Below, piece by piece: positions 42,022 to 50,647 of a stretch of DNA of 64,000 bases. The translations under genes were made by a program, and so were the position numbers. A model generated the notes under the pieces. The model was not told where the DNA came from. It searched no databases and was given only the letters and a program-made list of their open reading frames with translations. Source of the stretch: Gemmata massiliana (GTDB taxonomy: Bacteria; Planctomycetota; Planctomycetia; Gemmatales; Gemmataceae); the NCBI GenBank assembly GCA_000531095.1, contig HG799462.1, positions 55,370 through 119,369 on the forward strand. Direction: 5' to 3'. The number at the start of each line of letters is the position of its first letter. Positions within the stretch are counted from its first letter, which is position 1.

Positions 42022-43494
42022 ATGGCCGCACCGACCGCCGACATCGGACTCGTTGGACTCGCCGTGATGGGCGAAAACCTCGTCCTCAACATGGAGTCGC
42101 GCGGGTACACCGTTGCGGTGTACAACCGCAGCACCGACAAGGTGGAGAAGTTCGTCAACGGGCGCGGGAAGGGCAAGAAGTTCGTCGGGGCCATGTCGCC
42201 CCAGGAGTTCGTCGCCAGCATCAAGCGCCCGCGCAAGGTGGTGATGCTCGTGAAGGCCGGGAAAGCCGTGGACGATACGATCGCGACGATCGCCCCGTTC
42301 CTCGAAGCCGGCGACATCCTCATCGACGGCGGGAACACGCACTTCCCGGACACCACCCGGCGCGCGAAGGAGCTCGAACCGAAGGGCATCCTCTACGTCG
42401 GCTCCGGCGTCAGCGGGGGCGAAGAGGGGGCGCTCAAGGGGCCGAGCATCATGCCGGGCGGCAACGCCGCCGCGTGGCCCGAGATCAAGCCGATTTTCCA
42501 GGCCATCGCCGCGAAGGTGAAGGACGCGAACGGGGCCGAGGCGCCGTGCTGCGACTGGGTCGGGCCGGAAGGGGCCGGGCACTTCGTGAAGATGGTCCAC
42601 AACGGCATCGAGTACGGCGACATGCAGCTCATCTGCGAGTCGTACAACCTGCTCAAGGACATGTGCGGGCTGTCCCCGACCGAGCTGAGCGGCGTGTTCG
42701 GCAAGTGGAACAAGGGCGTGCTCGACAGCTACCTCATCGAGATCACGAGCGAGATCCTCGCGTACACCGACCCGGAAACGAAGAAGCCGCTGGTCGACTT
42801 CATCCTGGACACGGCCGGGCAGAAGGGCACCGGCAAGTGGACCATCGACGCGGCCACCGATAACGGCGTGGCCCTCACGCTGATCGCGGAGGCCGTGTTC
42901 AGCCGGTGCATCTCGGCGCAGAAGGACGAGCGCGTGGCCGCGAGCAAGGTGCTGGCCGGCCCGGAAGTGCAAAAGGTGAGCGACCGCAACCAGTTCGTCG
43001 CGGACGTGGAGATGGCGCTGTACGCCTCGAAGATCGTGAGCTACGCCCAGGGGTACGCGCTGATGGCGGCCCAGGCGAAGGCGAACGGGTGGGAGCTGAA
43101 CAACGGGGGCATCGCCCTCATGTGGCGCGGGGGCTGCATCATCCGCAGCGCGTTCCTCGGGAAGATCAAGGAGGCGTTCGACAAGAACCCGAAGCTCGTG
43201 AACCTGCTCGTGGACCCGTTCTTCGCGGGCGAACTGGGCAAGGCCCAGAGCGGTTGGCGGCGCGTGGTCGGCGCGGCCGCGGCGAGCGGCATCCCGGTGC
43301 CGGCGATCTCCAGCGCGCTGGCGTACTACGACGGGTACCGCACCGCCCGGCTCCCGGCCAACCTGCTCCAGGCCCAACGCGACTACTTCGGCGCGCACAC
43401 CTACGAGCGGCTCGACAAGCCCCGCGGCCAGTTCTTCCACACCAACTGGACCGGGCGCGGCGGCGACACCGCTAGCACCACCTACAACGTGTGA
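42022..43494 (+). CDS. gnd: 6-phosphogluconate dehydrogenase, decarboxylating
   Basis: Oxidative pentose-phosphate enzyme producing ribulose-5-phosphate and NADPH. The 490-residue product has the NADP motif GLAVMGENLVLNMESRGYTV with VYNRSTDK (Arg consistent with NADP), the substrate region GSGVSGGEEGALKGPSIMPG, and the catalytic Lys in GAGHFVKMVHNGIEYGDMQL. C-terminal GRGGDTASTTYNV is the typical substrate-contacting tail of the homodimer. Full length for the long (E. coli-type) class. The next gene begins 3 bp after the stop. Confidence 0.97.
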   Translation: MAAPTADIGLVGLAVMGENLVLNMESRGYTVAVYNRSTDKVEKFVNGRGKGKKFVGAMSPQEFVASIKRPRKVVMLVKAGKAVDDTIATIAPFLEAGDILIDGGNTHFPDTTRRAKELEPKGILYVGSGVSGGEEGALKGPSIMPGGNAAAWPEIKPIFQAIAAKVKDANGAEAPCCDWVGPEGAGHFVKMVHNGIEYGDMQLICESYNLLKDMCGLSPTELSGVFGKWNKGVLDSYLIEITSEILAYTDPETKKPLVDFILDTAGQKGTGKWTIDAATDNGVALTLIAEAVFSRCISAQKDERVAASKVLAGPEVQKVSDRNQFVADVEMALYASKIVSYAQGYALMAAQAKANGWELNNGGIALMWRGGCIIRSAFLGKIKEAFDKNPKLVNLLVDPFFAGELGKAQSGWRRVVGAAAASGIPVPAISSALAYYDGYRTARLPANLLQAQRDYFGAHTYERLDKPRGQFFHTNWTGRGGDTASTTYNV

Positions 43495-43497
43495 CCG

Positions 43498-44133
43498 ATG
43501 CCGTTCACCCTGGCGCGGTTCGCCGCCCTGCGGCCCGCGCTGTTCCACATCACCCGCCCGGCGAACCTGGAGTCGATCCGGGCGCGCCGGCGGTTGATCT
43601 GTGCCGCGGAGCTGTTCACCGAAGCGGGTGAGCCGCACCGGGTTCGTGAGCCACGCGGCGCGAGCGCCGTTCCAATCCGAATCGCGGACCGCACGGTTCT
43701 CGTGAACGACCAGCGCCCGCTCCGCGCGGAGTGGATCGACTTTGAAGACGGCTGGGATCTCCCGCGATTGGTGGCGCATCTCAACAGCCGGGTGTTCTTC
43801 TGGCCCGGCGCGGAACACGGCCCCAACAAGTACGGTCAGAACCACACCGCCTCTTACGAGCGGCACGGGGCCGTTATTCTTCGTGTGAACACGCAGCAGC
43901 TACTCGCCGCGAATCCGGGTGCGGAGCCGGAGTTCTGTCGGTACAACTCGGGTGCACCCAGCCCGCGCCGGCGCCCGAACCCGCGCGGCCCGCACACGTT
44001 CCTATCCACCAGCGCGTTCGATCTGCCCGTGTCGCGTGTCGCAGAAGTGACGTTCCCGGGTCACGTCGCCCTGCCAGACGACACACTGGTCCGCATCGGC
44101 GGCAATTCGCGCTGGGCGCCACTATTCGGGTGA
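43498..44133 (+). CDS. Conserved hypothetical protein (DUF7002-like)
   Basis: A 211-residue soluble protein starting MPFTLARFAALRPALFHITR. The order FHITRPANLESIRARRRLIC, then FEDGWDLPRLVAHLNSRVFF, then YNSGAPSP and FLSTSAFDLPVSRVAEVTFP, recalls small families with an ADP-ribosyltransferase-like layout (a His near the N-terminus and a later aromatic/acidic segment). I cannot assign activity, so this is an observation about pattern only. Start 3 bp after gnd suggests co-transcription. No toxin-antitoxin partner is evident. Confidence 0.55.
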   Translation: MPFTLARFAALRPALFHITRPANLESIRARRRLICAAELFTEAGEPHRVREPRGASAVPIRIADRTVLVNDQRPLRAEWIDFEDGWDLPRLVAHLNSRVFFWPGAEHGPNKYGQNHTASYERHGAVILRVNTQQLLAANPGAEPEFCRYNSGAPSPRRRPNPRGPHTFLSTSAFDLPVSRVAEVTFPGHVALPDDTLVRIGGNSRWAPLFG

Positions 44134-44275
44134 CCTCCGCAGTGCCCGTGACGTGGCTAATGCGACCTCACATGTGGCTTCCTCCGACTTTGCTTCCGGC
44201 TCCGATCGGAAATGAGCCGCGTGGCATCACACGTGCTCACATGCGATTCGGCCGCACCACAAGGGAACTCACGAA

Positions 44276-44632
44276 ATGTCGGACAACGACCCGCGCGTGT
44301 TCTTTGCAGCCGAACGGACGCTACTGGCGTGGGTGCGGACCGCGTTGGGGCTGATCGGATTGGGATTCGTGGTGGCGCGGTTCGGGCTGTTCGTGAAACT
44401 GATCCGGCCGGAGGTGCACCACCCGACCCACGGATGGTCGGCGGTTGTTGGTGTGGTTCTGGCCGCGTTAGGTGGAGGAATCACCGCGGCCGCGTCGTGG
44501 CAGCACCGACGCTTTTGCCGCACACTCGCTGCAAACGAACTTCCTCCGCGGTACCGCACGGATCTGGCACTTTGGCTCGGTTTCGCCGTGGCGCTCGCGG
44601 GGGCGGCACTGGCCGTGGTGCTCGCAGAATGA
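44276..44632 (+). CDS. DUF202/YidH-family membrane protein
   Basis: A 118-residue inner-membrane protein with three predicted helices. The DUF202 signature FFAAERTLLAWVRTALGLIG, followed by LGFVVARFGLFV, is intact. It carries no catalytic motif and its role is unknown in all members. It lies 142 bp after the previous gene in the same direction. Confidence 0.88.
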   Translation: MSDNDPRVFFAAERTLLAWVRTALGLIGLGFVVARFGLFVKLIRPEVHHPTHGWSAVVGVVLAALGGGITAAASWQHRRFCRTLAANELPPRYRTDLALWLGFAVALAGAALAVVLAE

Positions 44633-44665
44633 AGCCGATCGCAACAAACTCCGAACGCCGGTCCG

Positions 44666-45313
44666 TTACTCGACGTTGCCGACGCCGAACTTTTCGTTGA
44701 GGCGCCGAATGATCTCGTCGGAGTAATCGACCGACGAATCGAGGTAGAACGGTTGCAGCGCGGGCGGCTTGAGCCGCAATTCTTTGATGAGCGGGTTGTT
44801 CATTTCTTCCCGCGTGACCGCGTCGGGGTAGGCGTGTACCGCGACGAGTCCGTTTTCGTGCGCCACGTCCGTAACGACCGCGCGCAATTCGTCGTGTAGC
44901 TCCGTGCAAATCGTGGCAGTTCGTGCCGCCAAATTCTTGTTGATCTCGCGCTCCGTGTCCTCGATCTGCCGGGAGAGGTCCAGCGCTTTCTGGGCGAGTT
45001 GTTGCTTCTCGGCGGCGTCCTTCGATTTCTGGATGTCGTTCCGAAACTGTAGGTGCGCGGACCGCATCTCGTTCAGTTCTTCGGACAGCTTCGCGCGCTG
45101 CCTGTTGAGCTGTTCGGCGCGGATCTGTGCCTTCTTGTACTCGCGCAGCACCTTGGCAATGTTGAAGTAACCGTTCTTCTGGCCGATCACGACAATGGAC
45201 TTCGTGTGTTCGGGCTTCGCGCTCGTTGGCCCGGTGGGAACGGTGGCACCCGTTACGAACGCGGCGCCCGCGACGACCGTCGCACACCCGGCCAATACGC
45301 TCCAGCGCACCAT
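44666..45313 (-). CDS. OmpH/Skp-like periplasmic coiled-coil protein
   Basis: A 215-residue exported protein. After a signal peptide (MVRWSVLAGCATVVAGAAFV), the segment IVVIGQKNGYFNIAKVLREY corresponds to the Skp start (VDMNKVF-type), followed by a long coiled coil at about 65-125 (QLNRQRAKLSEELNEMR, DLSRQIEDTEREINKNLA) and a C-terminal domain ending in DEIIRRLNEKFGVGNVE. Skp binds unfolded outer-membrane proteins; membership is by architecture, so the specific chaperone role is an inference. No bamA or lpxD is adjacent. Confidence 0.7.
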   Translation of the reverse strand: MVRWSVLAGCATVVAGAAFVTGATVPTGPTSAKPEHTKSIVVIGQKNGYFNIAKVLREYKKAQIRAEQLNRQRAKLSEELNEMRSAHLQFRNDIQKSKDAAEKQQLAQKALDLSRQIEDTEREINKNLAARTATICTELHDELRAVVTDVAHENGLVAVHAYPDAVTREEMNNPLIKELRLKPPALQPFYLDSSVDYSDEIIRRLNEKFGVGNVE

Positions 45314-45517
45314 ACAGCCCCTCCGTGAATCGGCACGCTCCTGGGGGAAGGAGGGTAATCGCGCCCGCACGATCGTGACAAGGCCAAGTGCGAATTAATC
45401 CAATTAATTAGAGATTGATATTCAATAATTGGGAATTCAAATCCGCGCGCCAGGCTCATCCTTTTGCCGCGCTGCCGCGTCGTTATTGAAGACGCTTCTC
45501 CCAATCGAGGTAGTCTT

Positions 45518-46075
45518 ATGCGTGCGGCACTCGCTCTGGCGGCCCTTCTTTCGGGAAGCACGGTCGCGGCCGACGGGGACCGGCAGTTGAAGGTCCATAC
45601 ACAGCGCGGGCTCCCGCCGATCGAAACGGTGACCGTTTACCAAACAAAGGGCACGAAGCGCGAGCGGGTCGCCGAGTCAGCGAAGTTCGATACCGCGCTC
45701 ACGTTACCGAGCGACGGCCCATTTGAGGTGTGGGTGAAGCCGAAGAACGGAATCGCGGTGAAGGCACTCGACAAACTCGCTGTGAAATCCGGGCAAACGC
45801 ACGACCTGAAACTCGGGGATGTGCTCGGCACGGTCGAGGTGTTCGGGGACAACTTCCCGCGTGCCGACAAGGTCGTGTTGACCGATCCACGCGATCCAGG
45901 ACCGGGTGAAAAGGGGCACATGGCTCTGCAAGTCGCGACCGACTACCGCGTGGACATGTGCGTGCCGCCGGGCACCTACGCGGTGTGGGTAATGCCCGCC
46001 AACGGCGCCAAACCGCAACGGGTGGAAGACAACGTGCGTGTGCAGGCCGGGCGCAGCACCTGCGTCGGTGGCTGA
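45518..46075 (+). CDS. Hypothetical secreted protein
   Basis: A 185-residue protein with signal peptide (MRAALALAALLSGSTVAADG). The mature part looks all-beta: VYQTKGTKRERVAESAKF, LPSDGPFEVWVKPKNGI, and MCVPPGTYAVWVMPANGAK, the last similar to carboxypeptidase-regulatory-like or transthyretin-type strands. Two cysteines remain in the mature protein. No family is assigned. Followed 102 bp later by tRNA-Ala. Confidence 0.6.
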   Translation: MRAALALAALLSGSTVAADGDRQLKVHTQRGLPPIETVTVYQTKGTKRERVAESAKFDTALTLPSDGPFEVWVKPKNGIAVKALDKLAVKSGQTHDLKLGDVLGTVEVFGDNFPRADKVVLTDPRDPGPGEKGHMALQVATDYRVDMCVPPGTYAVWVMPANGAKPQRVEDNVRVQAGRSTCVGG

Positions 46076-46177
46076 GTGTGCGAAACTCCCCCTTGCCGCC
46101 CCGCGTTCGCGCTTTAATATGTGTAGGTCGGGCGCGAACCGCAAATGAACTCGTGGTGTCGCTTAAACAGAAGATTC

Positions 46178-46250
46178 GGGGCGATAGCTCAGCTGGTAGA
46201 GCGCTTCGTTCGCAACGAAGAGGTCGGGAGTTCGACTCTCCTTCGCTCCA
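46178..46250 (+). tRNA. tRNA-Ala (anticodon CGC)
   Basis: A 73-base cloverleaf. The acceptor stem GGGGCGA pairs with TCGCTCC and contains the G3-U70 pair that identifies alanine tRNAs. The anticodon stem CTTCG/CGAAG encloses TTCGCAA, giving anticodon CGC for codon GCG. The T arm contains TTCGA. The discriminator is A at 46250 and CCA is not encoded. A hairpin terminator follows at 46259. Confidence 0.96.
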
Positions 46251-46552
46251 CTCCGTGAACCTCAGTGACACCAGATGTCACTGAGGTTTTTTCGTTGACA
46301 TTTCCAGTGTTTTCGCACAGTTCCCGTTCCTCGTTCAAACGTGCCGTCATTCTGCCCATAGTGTCAGGGAACGCCAGAACTTGCCCCTCCAGGCCACTGG
46401 TTTCTGCACTTTCGTGGGCACTTTCCGAAGCCAGCTTTTCGGGTCGAACGCCCGCGATTTCCGTTTGTTCGACTGGTTTCGCTCCACTCGCAGCGAATTT
46501 CGGCAACCGTTCGAGAGCTTGTCGCACCTCTAATAACTTCGGGCCCGTGTAA
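46189..46552 (-). pseudogene. C-terminal remnant of a tyrosine-type integrase next to tRNA-Ala
   Basis: Read from the IS5 border on the minus strand, the open frame begins YTGPKLLEVRQALERLPKF, which matches the segment following the active-site tyrosine region of many planctomycete site-specific recombinases. It continues for about 85 codons of integrase-tail-like sequence, then runs antisense through the terminator and the tRNA, where it is meaningless (RRVELPTSSLRTKRSTS). Everything upstream, including the catalytic residues, has been removed or displaced by the IS at 46553. Position beside a tRNA gene fits an integrated element. Assignment rests on a short segment. Confidence 0.45.
46259..46292 (+). 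terminator. Terminator after tRNA-Ala
   Basis: ACCTCAGTGACA and TGTCACTGAGGT form a near-perfect stem around a short loop and are followed by a run of T. Confidence 0.88.
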
Positions 46553-47422
46553 GAGTGCGTTTTGAAACCTACCGTTTCGGGTGAAGGTGTCGGAGCATGC
46601 GGTGGGTCATGGCGGCTTGGATCATGGCCTCGCTGGTTTCGGTGTGGTACTCATAATCGACCACGAGGCGCCGGTATCGCACGAACCAGGCGAACGTGCG
46701 TTCCACCACCCAGCGCCGCGTGTGGACCTTGAAACCGTCTTTCGCGTTGGCCGTGATGGTCACCTTCCACCGACACGTCTTGTGGACGAACTCCTGGAAC
46801 CGCTTGGAGAACCCGCTGTCGGCGATCACCTCACGCACCCGCGGGAGCAGGCGCCGGACCGCCCCGAGCAGCCCGCACCCGCCGTCCCGGTCCTGCACGT
46901 CGGCGGTCACCACCGACAGGGCCCAGACCAATCCGAGCGAATCGACCCCGATGAACCGCTTGCGCCCGTTCACCTTTTTTCCCCCCGTCGTACCCCTTGG
47001 GGCCGCCGCGGTGGGTGATCTTGACGGTCTGGCTATCGACCCGCAGGGTTCCCGGGGTCGGCGGGGCGCCGGCCCCGATCCGCACGTCCTCGCGAAGCGT
47101 GGCGTGAACCCGGTCCCAAACTCCGGCCAGGCGCCAGTCCCGGAACAGGCCGTAGACCGTTTGCCACGCCGGGAAGTCGTGGGGCAACATGCGCCACGCG
47201 CCCCCGGCCCGCAGGTGATAGAAGATCGCGTTGACCACCTCCCGCCGATCCACGACGACCGGATGGCCACCCTTGGGGGTACCGGATTTGGACCGCGGCA
47301 GCAGTGGGTCCAGGCGGTCCCATTGCTCGTCGGTCAGGTCGGTCGGGTACGGGTTCCTACTCATGGCCGCCATGAGTAACCGGCACCACATTCCAAATCC
47401 AGACCAGTTTCAAAACACACTC
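46553..47422. mobile_element. IS5-family insertion sequence (IS427-like), 870 bp
   Basis: Terminal inverted repeats are GAGTGCGTTTTGAAAC (46553-46568) and GTTTCAAAACACACTC (47407-47422), differing at one position. The target duplication TAA is at 46550-46552 and 47423-47425. The minus strand encodes one DDE transposase in two overlapping frames. Sharp ends and intact TSD indicate a fairly recent insertion, into the border between the integrase remnant and the next element. Confidence 0.92.
46569..47364 (-). CDS. IS5-family transposase in two frames (orfA/orfB)
   Basis: The first frame starts MSRNPYPTDLTDEQWDRLDP and includes LPRSKSGTPKGGHP, WRMLPHDFPAWQTVYG and the first catalytic Asp in TLRVDSQTVKI. 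The second supplies GRKRFIGVDSLGLV, ADVQDRDGG, VIADSGF and the catalytic Glu in VERTFAWFVRYRRLV, ending at 46569. The frames join at a G6A6 run (46975-46986), where one base too many separates GGKK from VNGRKRF. The homopolymer could allow transcriptional slippage or ribosomal frameshifting, or it may be a disabling insertion. Both halves are otherwise complete. Confidence 0.88.
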
Positions 47423-47424
47423 TA

Positions 47425-47930
47425 AGCTCGACTGGTGCCGATTCTGAGTGCGCTCAAGCGGCCGGGGCGAGCGCCGTGAGTAGCAATTCCCGCACGCGGT
47501 CGGGGAGTTTATTGAGAGTGGTGCCGTCTCCGGCCTGTGGCAAAAGGGCCTGGTCCCAAAGCCACCGGCGCACGGCGGCGTCCGGAACGATGTGATCCAG
47601 CACGAACCGCATCAACGCGCACCCGAGCGCGAGCCCGGACCAGGGCGCGCGGGAGAGCACCCGGCGGTAGTCGGTGGGGTGCCCAGGTGCCGGAGCGTGC
47701 GCAGCAGGTTCGCCACGGTGCGCCGACCGGTGCTCACAAGCGCACCGACCAACAGAACCGAGAACCGCTGGTACGTGGGGCTCGTGAAGTGCAGCGCGAG
47801 CACCTGCACCAGCGCGTGCGCCTCGGGTGGTAGAATCATGGCGGCCGTCCGTGGGCGAGGGCCACGGGAGCTTCAGCAACCCCATGATACCTCACCACGG
47901 ACGGCCCTGAGAATCGGCACCAGTCGAGCT
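47425..47930. mobile_element. Internally deleted insertion sequence with intact 21-bp inverted repeats
   Basis: AGCTCGACTGGTGCCGATTCT at 47425-47445 is exactly repeated in inverse orientation at 47910-47930. The 506 bp between hold, on the minus strand, only the N-terminal segment of a transposase (ALHFTSPTYQRFSVLLVGAL, then GRRTVANLLRTLRH and LSRAPWSGLALGCALMRFVL, with a frame break near 47680) joined to a C-terminal tail. The catalytic centre is missing. The N-terminal pattern is that of IS701-like transposases (inference). A related full-length IS could still mobilise it. Confidence 0.75.
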
Positions 47931-47989
47931 CAGTATCTTCAAACCCTTTGGCCGATACACTACGACCGAGTCGCGCCATCGAAAATTGC

Positions 47990-49054
47990 GCTACAACCCT
48001 ATTTATGAAGGCACTCTTTGTTCGTGAGTTGACAGAAGCCGAGCGCGGAGCGCTCCGCGTGAGCTCCGCAGCCGGCCGGTCCGGACCCTTCGGCGCGCCC
48101 AAATCCTCCTGGCCAGCGCCGAACACCAAACCCGGTCCCGGATTGCGGGTCGGGTGCGCGTCGCAAACGGTCCGTAACGCGATCCACGCCTTCGAGAACG
48201 AGGGCACCGGTCGCAGAGCTTCAGGCCGCGCGTCACCAAAGGGGCGCCGTCGTCCGTCAGCGCGCTCCGCACGGCCGAGCAGTACCCCGCGATCACTTCG
48301 GCTTGGGCATCCCTGCGCGCCTCGACCGACCTCTCGATGGCGCGCACGCCCCGCACCTTCTTCTTGAGTTCCTTCTTGGCGTGCCGATCGGCCTCGTAAA
48401 TGGGTCGAGCGGCCTCGCGCAGGAAGTGGAACGGACACAACTGGTGCGGCACGTCCGGGAGCGCGGCCTTAACCGCCTTGCGGATCGAGTGCTGTCCGTC
48501 GGACACGACACCGGGCCATTCGTCTTCACCTGCTCCAACAGCGCCGCCAAATCTTGGTTGCGGGCCGACAGCAGACTCTTCGCCAGGAGGATCTCGCCAC
48601 TGAGCACGTCGCGCAGAACCCACAACACCTCGTGACCCACATCAGGTTGGAGCCCGTCGATCGCTAGGACCACGCCCGTGCTGCCGAAGAACCGCGTGGA
48701 GCCGGTCGTCATCGACCCGCGTGACGGCGAGCAACTCGTCGTCACGCGGGTCGAGCAAGTTTGTAACCGTGCGCTCGGCCAGTGTCACGCCGAGTTGCGT
48801 GCGGTGGGCGTGGATCTCGGGAACGGACCGATGCTCGGTGTACCGCAACCGGCCGACGCGCGAGGACGCCGAGGGCGAACTCGTGGTGCGGGAGCGCCAG
48901 TCGCCCCTCGGCCTCGGGTCGGAACAGGTCGCACGGGCGGTGCCGGCATCGGGAGCTGCGAAGCGAGTACCGGTTGACGGCGGTTAGCGACGTGAGCGTA
49001 CGGAAGTTGGAGTAATCAGAGTACAACCGATTCCCGCACGCCGGGCAGGTCACC
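47990..49054 (-). pseudogene. Degraded transposase gene
   Basis: Pieces of one protein appear in order on the minus strand but in changing frames: a zinc-ribbon-like start (MTCPACGNRLYSDYSNFRTL, 49053 downward), RYTEHRSVPEIHAH and AERTVTNLL (about 48840), the first catalytic-type Asp in GVVLAIDGLQPDVGHEVLWV (about 48670), VVSDGQHSIRKAVKAALPDV (about 48500) and KKELKKKVRGVRAIER. At least three frame changes interrupt it. The IS family is not one I can name with certainty. Together with the two neighbouring elements it marks an IS-rich, decaying region. Confidence 0.7.
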
Positions 49055-49497
49055 GAAACCGGTACCCGTGTGACCTCAGCAGTCGGGTGCGACGAGCCAC
49101 AAGCAACCCTCCTGGGGTCGGAACATTATCCCACCACGGCTCGTGTGGCACCAGTCAGGCTTGCCGGCCTAGTTTTTTGGGTGTAGGACCGCATTTGCAG
49201 AGCGTCGGAGAGCGGCACGAGATGTTTGGCACAACTCGTGACTGAGCTAATGATCCGATCACGAGTTCGCGGCATCTGTCAGCGCGTTGCTGCAACAATT
49301 CCCAGAATCGCTACTCACACCAGCATCGAAAACCCACTTGGAAACTCACCGTGCGTCTTCGCCCGCGCGCAAACCCGGTACTACACCCGTTTTTTTGTCG
49401 CCGCGCTTTACGAACGTAACGGTTCCACACTTCATAGCCCGAGCGCGGTATCATCGGTTGCGAAACAATTCGGTTCACGTTTCGCGAGGTGATACCA
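49055..49497. other. Gap between the IS-rich region and the next gene
   Basis: About 440 bp with no gene I can support; it probably contains the right border of the accessory region and the promoter of the gene at 49498. No direct repeat of the tRNA-Ala 3' end is visible in it. Confidence 0.4.
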
Positions 49498-50569
49498 TGC
49501 TCACGCGCGTCGTTCCCACGGCCGTTCTGGTCGCGGTTGTCGGGTGGACCACGTCGAGCGCGCAACCGCCGGTTCCTGGAAGCCAGCCCTCCAAGGAAAG
49601 CAAACCGGACGGGGGAAGGGCCAACGGACCGGCCGCGAAAATCGAATCCAAGAACGATCTCGTGCTGTTCGAGATCCGCATGGTGGACGACACGGTGATG
49701 AATGTGTCGCTGATGGAACCGGCGCTGGCAATCGCCACGAAATACGGCAAATTAATGGTTCCGGTGGCCGAGGTCCGGCGCCTGGAGTTCGGGTTCCGTT
49801 ACCCGGACGGAATGGAAGCGAAGATCGACAAGGCAGTCGCCGATCTCGCCGCACCCGAGTTTCGCACGCGCGAGGACGCGGAACAAACACTTGCCAACAT
49901 CGGCCAATTCGCGGTTCCCGCACTGCGCCGCGCGTCCAAAAGTGAGGACGCGGAAATGAACCGGCGCTCAAAGGCGGTTCTCAAGCTCCTGGAAAGCAAG
50001 CTCGCACCCGACCAACTGGAACTGCGCGACCACGACTCGATCGAAACGGCCGAATTCACCACCAAGGGCCGGATGGACCTCAGCGCGCTAAAGGTGCGCA
50101 CCAAGTATTTCGGCGACGCGACCGTGAGGCTCTCGGACATCCGCACGTTCCGGTCGGTCGGGTCCGCGCCGGCCTCGGAATTCGCGCTGGACGCGGCCAA
50201 GTACGCGAAAATGAATCAGGCCGACTGGCTGGAAACGGCCATCGAAGTCAGTGCCGGGCAGCAACTGGAAGTGACCGCGACGGGCAAGATTGACCAGTGG
50301 CCGCAGGGACCGGGGCAGTACATGTCCGAGCCGGGCGGACTACCCGGTCACGCCGGTGGGGGAGTGGTGGTGGGTGGGATGCCGCGAATCGGTGTCCGGG
50401 TCAGGTGGTTGGGCGCATCGGCGCGAACGGAACCCCGTTCGTCATCGGCGCGTCGTATAAGGGGAAGATCACCGAGAACGGAAAACTCTACATGCGGATT
50501 TCCCCCAGCCCGTGGAACTGCGACTCGACCGGGGCGTACAAAATCAGCGCCAACGTCACGACCCCGTGA
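49498..50569 (+). pseudogene. Secreted protein with HEAT-like segment, frameshifted near its C-terminus
   Basis: Starts MLTRVVPTAVLVAVVGWTTS, a signal peptide. Residues about 100-165 carry a HEAT-like helical pair (FRTREDAEQTLANIGQFAVP, RRSKAVLKLLESKL) often seen in Gemmataceae. The C-terminal region should end with a galactose-binding-lectin-like motif, and that motif is found one frame over: PGQVVGRIGANGTPFVIGAS through LYMRISPSPWNCDSTGAYKI to TGA 50567-50569. The first frame leaves sense near 50380-50405, in a G-rich stretch, and needs one base skipped to rejoin. Either a true frameshift mutation or an assembly error. Without repair the protein ends in unrelated residues at 50651. Confidence 0.7.
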
Positions 50570-50605
50570 CCGCACCGGAGTTCGGTTCATAAACTTGACC
50601 TTCGA

Positions 50606-50627
50606 CGGGGGCCGCGCGCGGCCCCCG
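50606..50627 (+). terminator. GC-rich palindrome, probable terminator
   Basis: A perfect 22-base palindrome (CGGGGGCCGCG and its complement) 37 bp after the stop at 50569 and 20 bp before the next gene. Confidence 0.5.
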
Positions 50628-50647
50628 CGTTCGTTCCTACCTCTTCA

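Noticed and set aside
41824-43866. 680-codon open frame on the minus strand
   Set aside because: It is antisense to gnd and the following gene, is rich in Arg, Val and His as GC-rich shadow frames are, and has no recognisable domain.
43498-44276. Toxin-antitoxin pair formed by the hypothetical gene after gnd and the DUF202 gene
   Set aside because: The gap is 142 bp, the second protein is a known membrane family, and neither has a DNA-binding antitoxin pattern.
46189-46290. Frame ending RRVELPTSSLRTKRSTS as a real protein C-terminus
   Set aside because: These residues are the antisense translation of tRNA-Ala and its terminator, a frequent annotation artefact; only the part beyond about 46300 may be an integrase tail.
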